Source: Pseudomonadota bacterium
Lineage (GTDB): Bacteria; Bdellovibrionota; Bacteriovoracia; Bacteriovoracales; Bacteriovoracaceae
DNA: 35,923 nucleotides
Assembly (NCBI GenBank): GCA_027486525.1
Contig: JAIXOY010000067.1
Location: 1 to 35,923 of the forward strand
Direction: 5' to 3'
The translations under genes were made by a program, and so were the position numbers. The notes under the pieces are model-generated. The model saw only the letters and a program-made list of their open reading frames with translations, was not told where the DNA came from and did not search any database. This document shows, piece by piece, positions 1-7,931 of the stretch (positions are counted from its first letter, which is position 1; each line of letters opens with the position of its first letter).

Positions 1-1227
1 GCGCCCGCGGTCGTTACTCCGGCGGCCACGGCCCCAGCTATGACATCGACGGCTCCCATGATCCAGGCCCCGACGGCGGGCAGTGCTCCGGCCTTGGCGA
101 ACCCGAACATCATCGGAGTTTCCCAGGTGGCCCTCGGTGCGAACGTGAACTACCCGATCACCATCGCTGGGAACTCCACGAACTTCGTTCCGGCCCACAT
201 GAACCTCTTGATGTCGGCCGACGTGCCACCCGCAGACGAGATCTCTTGGAACGAGCGCATGGGCAACTTCAAGCAGATGCAGATCGCTTACGAAGAGGCC
301 CTGGAGTTCTCACCGCGCATGGGGCGGATCGAGCAGCTTGAAACGCAGTACAACTTTCCGATGGTCGTCGAGAGCGCGTGGGAAGAGATGGAGCGCTACA
401 ACAATCGCATCTTCAAACTGCGCCAGAAGCACGCGAACCTCAGCCCGAAGCTGAAGCAGTTCCTGACCAACGAAGTGAACCGCACACAGCAGCTAGAACT
501 TTACCTGTGGGATCGCCTCGCTCGCTTCATCCTCGACCAACCGTACGTCATGCTCGACCAAGACCAGGAACAGAAGCGCAACGATTACTACATCGGCCGC
601 TCCTTCGTGTTCATGGAAGAAATGACCCAGGTCCTCGGCTGGCGCTACCCGGATTTCAAGAAGCCGCACGGCTACGAGAAGATCGTACGAGCCGCTGCGA
701 AGTACAAGTCGGAGCGCAAAGAAACCGGCAGCATCATGACCAACCTCAAGGCGAACTCCGATCTGTTCCGTCAGAAGGACCCGTACTCCACAGCTGAATT
801 CCGCTCAACCATGAAGCGTCAGTGGGAGATCCTCTACCTCCAGAACGCCAAAGCGGAAGAAGCGTCGAACAACGGCCTCAACATGTACATCTGGAGCATC
901 CGGAACACCGTGTGGGTCTTGCAATCACTTTACTCGGCCAAGCGCCAAGAGTTGGAGTTGCTGGTCGAGCGTGACGTGAGCAATGGCAATCTTGATGGAA
1001 TGGGACTTGCGGATCTGGCAAAAACTGAGATGCTACAAGAGACCCTTTTCCACAATCTCACCCTGGAATGGGTTGGCGTAAAAGAAGAGATCGGCGCCAA
1101 ACTCGCGAAGGACATCGAGACCGTCCAGCGGCGCGTGGTGATTGAAAATCTGAAAGAGTCGCTTATGGATCGTGCGAAGCTGTTTAACCAACTCAACTCC
1201 AATGCGCAGGCCCAGGCCGGCCGATGA
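1..1227 (+). CDS. Helical protein of unknown function, 5' end outside window
   Basis: The reading frame is open from the first base of the window, so the gene most likely begins upstream; the first in-frame ATG is at 40 but the Ala/Pro-rich stretch continues on both sides of it. After this low-complexity N-terminal part (to about residue 35 from that ATG) the protein is rich in Glu, Gln, Lys, Arg and Leu with many aromatic residues and few Pro or Gly, which suggests a long mostly alpha-helical or coiled-coil domain. No catalytic motif was recognised and I do not know the family. Its TGA overlaps the ATG of the next gene (ATGA at 1224-1227), so the two are probably translated together; the partner is an outer-membrane barrel, which hints at an envelope role. 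Coding is convincing, function is unknown. Confidence 0.8.
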   Translation, partial: APAVVTPAATAPAMTSTAPMIQAPTAGSAPALANPNIIGVSQVALGANVNYPITIAGNSTNFVPAHMNLLMSADVPPADEISWNERMGNFKQMQIAYEEALEFSPRMGRIEQLETQYNFPMVVESAWEEMERYNNRIFKLRQKHANLSPKLKQFLTNEVNRTQQLELYLWDRLARFILDQPYVMLDQDQEQKRNDYYIGRSFVFMEEMTQVLGWRYPDFKKPHGYEKIVRAAAKYKSERKETGSIMTNLKANSDLFRQKDPYSTAEFRSTMKRQWEILYLQNAKAEEASNNGLNMYIWSIRNTVWVLQSLYSAKRQELELLVERDVSNGNLDGMGLADLAKTEMLQETLFHNLTLEWVGVKEEIGAKLAKDIETVQRRVVIENLKESLMDRAKLFNQLNSNAQAQAGR

Positions 1228-2153
1228 AATTTGTTCTTCTTACGGTCGCTCTTCTTTTGGGAGCGACCCCAGCCTTCGCCCAGCGTGACGGCGGCCGTGA
1301 TCAAGGTGCCAACTCCTACGCCGCCTTCACCGCCAACCAGACGCCGATCGGCAACAGTGCTCTCTGGAAAACGCTCACGGAAAAACTCTCCCTCTCCTAC
1401 TACTTCTCTTTGATGGGCCCTTCACCGGGTCTTCCTTCGGATCAAACCTACAACGTCTTCCTCGAGGGAAATGCCCCCTTGCAGACCTTCCACGCCTTGA
1501 ATCTGCGCTGGCAGTTCAATCCCGATTGGGCGATCGGCGCGACGCTTTCGGGCATCCACCATTTCACCGGTCCCGTAGAAACCGATGAAGGATTCATCAA
1601 CGACAACACCGCCGAGCTTTTCAATGCGCGCTTCTACGTGGCGGTGCCTGGGTTCGGTGTGGGTTTTGCGCGGGCCTTCCACACGTTCTCCATCGAGATT
1701 CCGAGCACGCCTGGTTCGCGTAACGATGAACTGAAATTTGGCCTGGTGGCTTCGCAGACGCTGGTGTTTGCTCTGCCACCGTCACGGTTTGTCGCCGGTT
1801 GGACCACGCAAATTATTCGCTACCGGTACGCTCAGGCCACGTTGCCCCCTCCGTTCATCGGCGGCCTGCCGACGCCTTTGCAAACCACCCTGGTCACCAT
1901 GGGCCCTTACGTGAATTTCCAACTTGCTCCGCAGTGGCAGATCGCTTCTTTGATCTCCTTTGACTGGGACCAACGGGGCAATGAGACCGACACCACCGAG
2001 TTCAATAACAATCTTCCCGACCGGGCCCGCTTGGCGCTCAACTACTTCTTCCAGACCGCCCCCTTCACGCACGTGGGCGTTTATACCCAGATGCTCACGA
2101 ACCCCACCACCGATACCACCATCGTTGGCTTCGATTTCTCCCTGAAGTTTTAG
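1224..2153 (+). CDS. Outer-membrane beta-barrel protein
   Basis: This 309-residue protein starts with a clear signal peptide (Lys-Phe, then a Val/Leu-rich core, Ala-X-Ala cleavage near residue 19). The rest alternates polar and hydrophobic residues with many aromatics and Gly/Asn/Thr turns, and it ends in a strand finishing with Phe, the usual C-terminal signal of barrels inserted by BamA. The start is fixed by the ATGA overlap with the preceding gene, so translation is coupled. Substrate or partner is not evident; it could be a porin-like channel or a structural barrel working with the helical protein encoded upstream. A short inverted repeat (CAGGTA/TACCTG, 2155-2176) follows the stop codon but lacks a T-run. 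Confidence 0.75.
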   Translation: MKFVLLTVALLLGATPAFAQRDGGRDQGANSYAAFTANQTPIGNSALWKTLTEKLSLSYYFSLMGPSPGLPSDQTYNVFLEGNAPLQTFHALNLRWQFNPDWAIGATLSGIHHFTGPVETDEGFINDNTAELFNARFYVAVPGFGVGFARAFHTFSIEIPSTPGSRNDELKFGLVASQTLVFALPPSRFVAGWTTQIIRYRYAQATLPPPFIGGLPTPLQTTLVTMGPYVNFQLAPQWQIASLISFDWDQRGNETDTTEFNNNLPDRARLALNYFFQTAPFTHVGVYTQMLTNPTTDTTIVGFDFSLKF

Positions 2154-2197
2154 TCAGGTATTTGTTTGCCTACCTGGTGACCCCTCCCATGACGGCC

Positions 2198-2203
2198 TAA
2201 AAT
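2198..2203 (+). promoter_or_regulatory. Candidate -10 element, leaderless start
   Basis: TAAAAT matches the sigma70 -10 consensus at 5 of 6 bases and ends exactly six bases before the ATG at 2210, the spacing expected when transcription starts at the A of the start codon. No good Shine-Dalgarno sequence lies between. The -35 position (2175-2180, TGGTGA) is a poor match. Prediction only. Confidence 0.4.
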
Positions 2204-2209
2204 ATTGGA

Positions 2210-3346
2210 ATGAAAAAACTCCTACTTATGATGCTTGCCCTTACCCTCGCCGCCTGCCAAGAGAACTCTCCCCAGCGCTCCACGGCCAATCTCATGGAGC
2301 TGCCCGCACCTGAGCTAGGTGAGAGCTGGACGACGAAGAATGAAGACCAGGCCGAAAATATTTTGAACCACACGCGCGACATGGTGAACGAACGCGCGGC
2401 CACGAGTGGTGTGATGAACCGTGATGCGCACCCGAAGGCCCACGGCTGCGTGCGAGCGACCTTCACCATCGACAACAAAAATCTTCCCGCTGCCCAACGC
2501 GTGGGTGTCTTCGGTGACGACCAAAAAACCTTCGATGCGTGGGTGCGCTACTCGAACGGTGATCCCGATGGGGCGAAAAAACCGGATGCGGAAAAAGACG
2601 TGCGCGGCATGGCGGTGAAGCTGATGAACGTGGCGGAAGCCGCGAGCGGCAGCCAAGACTTCTTGATGATCACCGCGAAAGAATTTTTCTCGAAAGACGG
2701 CGATGACTATCTCGCTCTCTTCAAGGGCCTCACCGGCGGCAGCGTTCGTTTGGCGTTGTATGCTCTCACACACCCCCTGAGTGCGAAGCGCCTCTTGGGT
2801 GCGCGCGTGAAGATCGCCAATCCTGTGACGGCCAACTACTTCAGCTCAGTTCCCTACAAGCTCGGCAATCGCTCCATGCGCTTCAAGGCCGAGCCGTGCG
2901 TGGCGCCGACTGACAAGGTGCCGGCCAGTCCGAGTGCGCGCTACCTGCAAGAGGGCCTCGTTAAAACGCTCGCTGCGGGTTCGGCGTGCTACAACTTTTT
3001 CGTGCAACCGAACCTCGATCCAGAACACAATCCTGTGGAGGACCCGCGCGTGATCTGGGATGAGAAGAAATCACCCTACATCAAAGTGGCGACACTCACG
3101 ATCCCTCAGCAGGGCGGCATCACGTCTGTGGAGCAGACGAACTTCTGCGAGAACCTCAGCATGGATCCGTGGCATTCGCATGCGCAGACCCGTCCCTTGG
3201 GGCAGATTAACCGCATGCGGTCACTGATCTACAAAGAAATTTCGCGGATGCGCCATGACGGCAACCGTACGACGGTGCTGGAGCCCGTGAACCACACCCC
3301 GTGTGTGGGGCCGACGGCGGCGCTGTGTGAGACGCCGAAAAAGTAG
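2210..3346 (+). CDS. Catalase-family heme-protein homologue, predicted lipoprotein
   Basis: A 378-residue protein with a lipoprotein signal peptide: hydrophobic core then the lipobox Leu-Ala-Ala-Cys, giving a lipidated Cys16. The body resembles the catalase fold: the HPKAHGC segment near residue 75 corresponds to the HAKG region that carries the distal His of catalases, followed by a VRYSNG strand and DVRGMAVKL, both typical of catalase-related proteins. The C-terminal RPLGQINRMR segment sits where true catalases have the R-x-x-x-Y proximal-Tyr motif; that Tyr motif is not evident, and the protein is shorter than classical catalases (about 480 or more residues). It therefore fits the catalase-like family rather than a verified catalase; peroxidase-type activity on peroxides or lipid hydroperoxides is possible. 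It appears monocistronic. Confidence 0.75.
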   Translation: MKKLLLMMLALTLAACQENSPQRSTANLMELPAPELGESWTTKNEDQAENILNHTRDMVNERAATSGVMNRDAHPKAHGCVRATFTIDNKNLPAAQRVGVFGDDQKTFDAWVRYSNGDPDGAKKPDAEKDVRGMAVKLMNVAEAASGSQDFLMITAKEFFSKDGDDYLALFKGLTGGSVRLALYALTHPLSAKRLLGARVKIANPVTANYFSSVPYKLGNRSMRFKAEPCVAPTDKVPASPSARYLQEGLVKTLAAGSACYNFFVQPNLDPEHNPVEDPRVIWDEKKSPYIKVATLTIPQQGGITSVEQTNFCENLSMDPWHSHAQTRPLGQINRMRSLIYKEISRMRHDGNRTTVLEPVNHTPCVGPTAALCETPKK

Positions 3347-3351
3347 CCGAC

Positions 3352-3374
3352 AAGCGCGCTCGCTTACTTTTTTT
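3352..3374 (+). terminator. Weak candidate terminator
   Basis: AAGCG and CGCTT form a five-base stem with a four-base loop, followed after two bases by seven T residues. It lies directly after the catalase-like gene and before the next start. The stem is short, so termination may be partial. Confidence 0.4.
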
Positions 3375-3389
3375 AAAGCTTAGTCTTCC

Positions 3390-3395
3390 GATAAG
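3390..3395 (+). promoter_or_regulatory. Candidate -10 element, leaderless start
   Basis: GATAAG (4 of 6 consensus) ends exactly six bases before the ATG at 3402, with no clear Shine-Dalgarno sequence in between. It is listed because the same spacing recurs at several other starts in the window; on its own it would be weak. Confidence 0.3.
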
Positions 3396-3401
3396 AAGCT
3401 C

Positions 3402-5867
3402 ATGAAGGGCCTTCTTCTAGCGCTATTGATTATCCATCCGTATTTAGCTCACGCCACAGCAGGCGGGCCGAGCAGCTGTTCCTTCAACCAAGGCCACTGT
3501 CCACTCGATAACCAAGGTCGGGACCACGGCTTCGTGCAAGACTACGGCTATGGTGGCTTGACCTCGACCGCAGCTGCGGCCCTCATACAAGCCTCGAGTC
3601 CCGTCGGGACCTTGGTGCAAGCACTCACGACTGGCCCGTTGAATTCTGAGTGCGTCTGGAGCCTTGGCGCTCACGCGCAAACCGCCGGGGGCGTGGCCTG
3701 GAATGGCAACTGCCGAGACGCCACTCGACAAGAGACCCAAACTCTCCAGTGCGCGGGGGTGGCAGGTCTCGGGTATTCCTACGACGGTAACTTCAACGAC
3801 ATCTTGGCCATCAATGATCAGCTCGATAACGTTCAAGAAGAGCTGGTCTACCAAACGGCGGTCAATGACATTAGAGCTTTTACTCAATGCCAAGACTCCC
3901 TCTTCAACACGTATAAAACCAATGCCGCTGTCCAGGAAGATCTCTTAAAAAATGCCTACGCCCAATTCGCCGCCGTAAAAAATGCGCTGCGTGGACTCAT
4001 GCGGGAGCAGCAGGCCTTGCGCAATCGCCTGGGCGACATCACAGCGGACAACATGATCTGCGGTGACGGTGGCTTTTGTATGATGTCACCGTCACTGTCC
4101 AACGATCCGGAGGTCAAGGCCATCGAAGCCAACATCGATGGACTCACCGGTCGTATCAACATGCTGGTGTCTCGGGTTCCCATGGGCAACCGCGACAGCA
4201 TGGGCAAAGTTTTGCGTGACCTCGTGCTCTCGCCGAATGCCGTAAGCGAAACACAGTTCGGAAATGCTTATCGTGCAGAGATGACCAACATGGCGGAGAA
4301 CGTCACCACCTCGCTAGCGACCATCCGAGCAATGACAGTGGGTCAAGGCAACGGGGACGTGAATTATTGTGTGGACCGCGAGATGAAAAAAAATCTTGTG
4401 CGCTCCGGACAACTGCAAACCACGATCGAACGCATGGGACTTAAAGACTCTCTGTCAGGCTTCACCTGCCGGGCGGAGAATCGCTACGGCGTGGCGGGAG
4501 AAGTCATCACAGAGCTCGCCCTCATTCCCACTTACTTCGTCGGATACGGAGCGGCTCGCCTGGCGCTCAAGGCGGGGGCGAGCACGATTCGGGCAGTGGC
4601 TTCTGCGGGGAGAACGCTCTCGACCGCGACACGGGGTGCGATGCTCGGACTTGAGAGCGCTGATTGGGCCTTCGCCACGGCCGCCGTCATTCGTGACTGC
4701 AACAGCGATGAGTTTTTTGCTCGGGTGCAGGCGCAACAAGGCTGCGATCCCATGAACGAGGTTGGCCAGATGTACGAAGAAGCGAGCCTCGCGCAGTGCC
4801 TCAGTTCGGCGCTCCTACCCGCAGCCTCCGCCATGGTAGGTACGGGAGTTCGGGTGATCAGTTCTCGCCGCCTCGCGGACGCAGTTCCTGTGTCCGCCCT
4901 CGATGAGGTCATCGAGGGCGGGGATTTTGTAGCGACCGCACAGAAACGAGAGTTTTTCATCAACAGAGCCGATTCCGAAACGATCACGAACAGTTTTCGC
5001 CAGCGAAACATCAGCGCGGGTCGTCCCCTCACGGATGCGCAGCTCACTTCGCTGACGCCGAAAGAAAAAGTCTCACTCTTTGAGAGCATGGGGAATCTCG
5101 CACTTTCTCCTGCTCAAGGCCGGCAATTCCTCGACATCATCAATGATGCCGGCGGGCAGCTCGACACGCGGGCGGTGAACCGTTTGACGGAGATGCTCAG
5201 GGGTCTCGATAAAACTGACCAACAGATCAACACCATCCTCCAGCGCGTGCGCACGAATCGTTTGTTCGAGACGCCACGACCAACCCCGCAGGTTGCGATG
5301 GCAGAAGCGAATCGCGAGGCACTTGCGGAAGCACGAACGGCGGGGACACCACCCACCGCCGATGAGTTGCTCGATCTCGCCGACGAAGTGGTTCACACGA
5401 ACCGACGCTTACTCAACCGTGGAACCGTCACACCATCGGACGTGGAGTTCCCTCAGCTCACGATCCAACAACAAAGAGCGACGCTCGATGAGCTCGAGCA
5501 GAGCTGGCGCACGTCCTATCCGTCCGAGCCGTTTCCCAGTGCTGCCTTCGCCCAGGCCCGTCGACGCATTGATGCGGGCGAACTTCGTCCCTCAGTTGCG
5601 ACGCTCGGTGATGGTGCGACTCCGGGGAGCTGGCGAACCGCCGGTTCAGATCTCGACCTCGCACTCGCAGGTCACCCGTTCGAAGCTGAGTGGACCGCCA
5701 CCTTAAATAGCCTCCTCGCGGGCCAACCGCTGCCACTTCCCGCGGCCACCCGTCGTGAACTGCTACTACAGATTTCGAACTCCCGGAATCCCGCGGCCAC
5801 AGCAGCCCAGCGCGAGCAGTGGCGAACCCTGTTGCGCGAAACGAACAGCTGCGAGGTCGCTCCATGA
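3402..5867 (+). CDS. Large exported protein of unknown family
   Basis: An 821-residue protein with an N-terminal signal peptide (hydrophobic stretch to about residue 18, cleavage after His-Ala-Thr-Ala or nearby). Residues 20-120 are rich in Gly, Ser and Cys. Residues about 130-300 look helical with many Gln, Asn and Met. A hydrophobic Ala/Gly-rich region (about 365-425 and again about 467-486) could be membrane-associated or a buried core. The last 250 residues are charged and helical with many Arg, Glu and Leu, and the protein ends with a Cys four residues from the terminus. Several Cys in both halves could form disulfides after export. No known domain or catalytic motif was recognised. Its TGA overlaps the ATG of the next gene, suggesting a stoichiometric or functional pair. 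Confidence 0.8.
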   Translation: MKGLLLALLIIHPYLAHATAGGPSSCSFNQGHCPLDNQGRDHGFVQDYGYGGLTSTAAAALIQASSPVGTLVQALTTGPLNSECVWSLGAHAQTAGGVAWNGNCRDATRQETQTLQCAGVAGLGYSYDGNFNDILAINDQLDNVQEELVYQTAVNDIRAFTQCQDSLFNTYKTNAAVQEDLLKNAYAQFAAVKNALRGLMREQQALRNRLGDITADNMICGDGGFCMMSPSLSNDPEVKAIEANIDGLTGRINMLVSRVPMGNRDSMGKVLRDLVLSPNAVSETQFGNAYRAEMTNMAENVTTSLATIRAMTVGQGNGDVNYCVDREMKKNLVRSGQLQTTIERMGLKDSLSGFTCRAENRYGVAGEVITELALIPTYFVGYGAARLALKAGASTIRAVASAGRTLSTATRGAMLGLESADWAFATAAVIRDCNSDEFFARVQAQQGCDPMNEVGQMYEEASLAQCLSSALLPAASAMVGTGVRVISSRRLADAVPVSALDEVIEGGDFVATAQKREFFINRADSETITNSFRQRNISAGRPLTDAQLTSLTPKEKVSLFESMGNLALSPAQGRQFLDIINDAGGQLDTRAVNRLTEMLRGLDKTDQQINTILQRVRTNRLFETPRPTPQVAMAEANREALAEARTAGTPPTADELLDLADEVVHTNRRLLNRGTVTPSDVEFPQLTIQQQRATLDELEQSWRTSYPSEPFPSAAFAQARRRIDAGELRPSVATLGDGATPGSWRTAGSDLDLALAGHPFEAEWTATLNSLLAGQPLPLPAATRRELLLQISNSRNPAATAAQREQWRTLLRETNSCEVAP

Positions 5868-6838
5868 AGCGCCACCTCCTCCTTCCCCTCCTATTCTTTT
5901 CTACGATCTTCATCAGCGCCGATGCGCAGGCCATCGCGTGCATCGACAACTTCCTCGCCTTGTTTCGTCGCACACCCGCATCTCCGGCCACGCCCGAACA
6001 GGTCGCGGCGGCACAGCTCGACATAACTCCTGCGGTCACCGCCGGAGACGACTGGCGCAACCTTCTGCAGAATCGTGAGTGGCGTGCGACCGCGCCGAGC
6101 CTCACCGTCAACCCGCGCTTTGCTGGCTTACCCCAGGCCGTTCAAGAACGCTTCCGGAACCTCCGCCAGCAAGGCAACAATGCCGGCTTCACGCGAGTCA
6201 CCGCCGCCGTGTTCGATCGCAAGAACCGGCTCACGAACATCAAAAGAAAACGCTTGTCAGAGTTGCTGTCACCGAAGATGCGCGCCCCCCATGCGCGGGC
6301 CATCGAAATGCTCTCCGACACCGGACGCTGGAATGATTACTTCGAAGACACCATGGGTGAAGTCTTCACGCGCATGATGAACTCGGGCGATCCTCGCTTA
6401 GTCGCGGCGGCCGGACGGGGTGAGTTCTCTGAAGCCGTGTTGATGGAGATGTTCCGCGAGCGGTTCGCCCGTCGAGGCGTGAACATTGCAGTCATTGAGC
6501 CGGGGGCGAAGCTGCTTTCATTTAGACAGTTTCGCGCCAAGCTCCGCGAGGGCGTCATCTGGGATCGCGCTTTCGAGGGTAACTACCTCACCTCCCACGG
6601 CCCCTTCCCGCACCTCTTCCAGCTCGACTACGTGCTCGACGATATGGTGCAGGCCAGCGGTGGGCAGGTCACGCGCTCGCAAGAATTTTTTGACTACTGG
6701 GGAGGCTCGAACGAGGGCCTGGCGGTGTGGAACGACATGTTCGATTTGTTCAGCGAAAAAGCGAGCGGCCATCACTCGCTGCGAGATACCTACACTGTGA
6801 CCAACGAATACCTCTCACGCTTTCCGCGTATCCCATAA
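5864..6838 (+). CDS. Exported protein of unknown family, coupled to the preceding gene
   Basis: The chosen start is the ATG at 5864, which overlaps the preceding stop as ATGA and opens directly into a signal peptide (Lys-Arg, Leu/Phe-rich core, Ala-X-Ala near residue 20). An ATG 15 codons earlier exists but would place a charged tail before the signal peptide. The 324-residue product is basic and helical in its first half. The second half contains conserved-looking segments: FRQFRAKL, HGPFPHLFQLDYV and YWGGSNEG, rich in aromatic and acidic residues with several His, that could form an active site, but I recognise no family. It is the last gene of the unit and is followed at once by a strong terminator. 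Confidence 0.8.
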   Translation: MKRHLLLPLLFFSTIFISADAQAIACIDNFLALFRRTPASPATPEQVAAAQLDITPAVTAGDDWRNLLQNREWRATAPSLTVNPRFAGLPQAVQERFRNLRQQGNNAGFTRVTAAVFDRKNRLTNIKRKRLSELLSPKMRAPHARAIEMLSDTGRWNDYFEDTMGEVFTRMMNSGDPRLVAAAGRGEFSEAVLMEMFRERFARRGVNIAVIEPGAKLLSFRQFRAKLREGVIWDRAFEGNYLTSHGPFPHLFQLDYVLDDMVQASGGQVTRSQEFFDYWGGSNEGLAVWNDMFDLFSEKASGHHSLRDTYTVTNEYLSRFPRIP

Positions 6839-6840
6839 AA

Positions 6841-6862
6841 AAAGGCTCCCGAAGGAGCCTTT
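6841..6862. terminator. Bidirectional rho-independent terminator
   Basis: AAAGGCTCC and GGAGCCTTT form a perfect nine-base stem with a CGAA loop, with A residues before and T residues after, so it can work on both strands. It sits between two convergent genes: the rightward unit ending at 6838 and the leftward glutaminase gene ending at 6875. Confidence 0.85.
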
Positions 6863-6874
6863 AACTAGATCTGA

Positions 6875-7741
6875 TTACGGATTGTATCTACGCCAGTTCT
6901 TGAAGGCCTGCCGGCGAGCTTCCGACACTTCATCCAAATTCCAGCCTAGCTCCTGACGACCTTGCGTATCGAGCAACTCGAGGTCCCGCGGAGAGCGGTA
7001 GAACATGTTGGCGCGGATCAGGTAGCAGTACTGCGCTTGTTGGTTCTGGCGGTACTCGGTGTACGTGTTCACGCTCGGGCATGGAGCGTTGTTTTGCATG
7101 AAGTAGTCGGTCCAGTCACGCATCAAGGTCGGGCCATTGGTGAAGCTCACGTCCATGACGTGCTCGACGCTCATGTTGTTGGTCGCAACGAGGACCATCG
7201 GTGCCACGTGGAACCACCACTTGTAGCGGTACTCGCGGATGTAGCGTGACGTGAAGAAAATGAAGATCTTCATCGAATCAACGTTGTAGCGAGTCTTCAT
7301 GTCGTAGGCCCAGCCGTGGGCACGATTGAAGCACTGAGAGTTGCGCTTGGTGCGTCCGTCCATGGCATCGAAGATGGTCTGCGCGGAATTGATATCCAGA
7401 ACAGTTGGATTGAAGTTTTCTTTCTCGTAACCGAAGTCACCTGTCTCTTCGTCTTCAGTCACCACGTCCAAAAGCACCACACCGTTCAAGCGGCCATCAG
7501 CTTCGTTGAAATCAACGCGCACGGTGCGGTCTTGGCTTACGGCTTCTGTCAGCGCGCTCAAGAGAGCTGTGTCGCGGGCATCAACCCACAAAACACGGCC
7601 TTCTCCTTCGGCCATCACCGGGACTTCATTCTCACCGGCCTGAGGTTGACCCACCTGAACGAGACGGGTGGTCAGTTCGGCGGCGTGCAGGCCAGGAACC
7701 AGGATGGCGAGGGCAAAAGCGCCTATAAGTATATTTTTCAC
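6875..7741 (-). CDS. Secreted protein-glutamine glutaminase (protein deamidase) homologue
   Basis: Members of this family deamidate glutamine side chains in folded proteins, giving glutamate and ammonia. The 288-residue product has a signal peptide (cleavage near residue 20), an N-terminal segment of roughly 85-110 residues that fits a pro-region, and a C-terminal catalytic domain. The candidate triad is Cys137 (QCFNRAHGWAYDM), His178 (WWFHVAPMV) and Asp197 (HVMDVSFTNGP). The Cys-His spacing of 41 equals that of the Chryseobacterium enzyme (mature Cys42, His83) as I recall it, and the later FYRSP segment also matches that enzyme. Start is GTG with AAGGAG five bases upstream. It is divergent from the first transglutaminase gene, which acts on the same residue type. 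The family call is from motif memory, not a search. Confidence 0.8.
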   Translation of the reverse strand: MKNILIGAFALAILVPGLHAAELTTRLVQVGQPQAGENEVPVMAEGEGRVLWVDARDTALLSALTEAVSQDRTVRVDFNEADGRLNGVVLLDVVTEDEETGDFGYEKENFNPTVLDINSAQTIFDAMDGRTKRNSQCFNRAHGWAYDMKTRYNVDSMKIFIFFTSRYIREYRYKWWFHVAPMVLVATNNMSVEHVMDVSFTNGPTLMRDWTDYFMQNNAPCPSVNTYTEYRQNQQAQYCYLIRANMFYRSPRDLELLDTQGRQELGWNLDEVSEARRQAFKNWRRYNP

Positions 7742-7931
7742 AGGGTACTCCTTACAGAGGTTGGACGTTTTGCGGCCTTATAACGTGCCAAGCTAGCGCC
7801 TGGCGACATTAAAATGCTTATGGAGTATGAAAAAAGTATAGATTGTTGAAATCTCGACCCCAAATGACCTCGAATCTTGCTATAAACGCAATGCATTAAA
7901 AACTGATTTTTTCACCGTTAGAGGAGACTCT
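7742..7931. promoter_or_regulatory. Divergent promoter region, glutaminase / transglutaminase
   Basis: This 190-base AT-rich gap separates the two divergent genes. For the rightward gene an extended -10 (TG-C-TATAAA, 7878-7886) lies 45 bases before the ATG; its -35 is poor, as is common with extended -10 promoters. The rightward start has GAGGAG as ribosome-binding site. For the leftward gene TATAAG-like sequence (near 7780) is a weak candidate. A shared regulator could act here, but no clear operator was seen. Confidence 0.5.

Noticed and set aside
2155-2176. CAGGTA/TACCTG hairpin after the first barrel gene
   Set aside because: Only six pairs, a ten-base loop and no T-run; too weak to call a terminator.
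4532-6111. Two long minus-strand frames (185 and 217 codons) opposite the exported unknown proteins
   Set aside because: The plus-strand frames have signal peptides and an ATGA junction; the minus frames are rich in Arg/Ser/Ala as expected from antisense reading of GC-biased codons.
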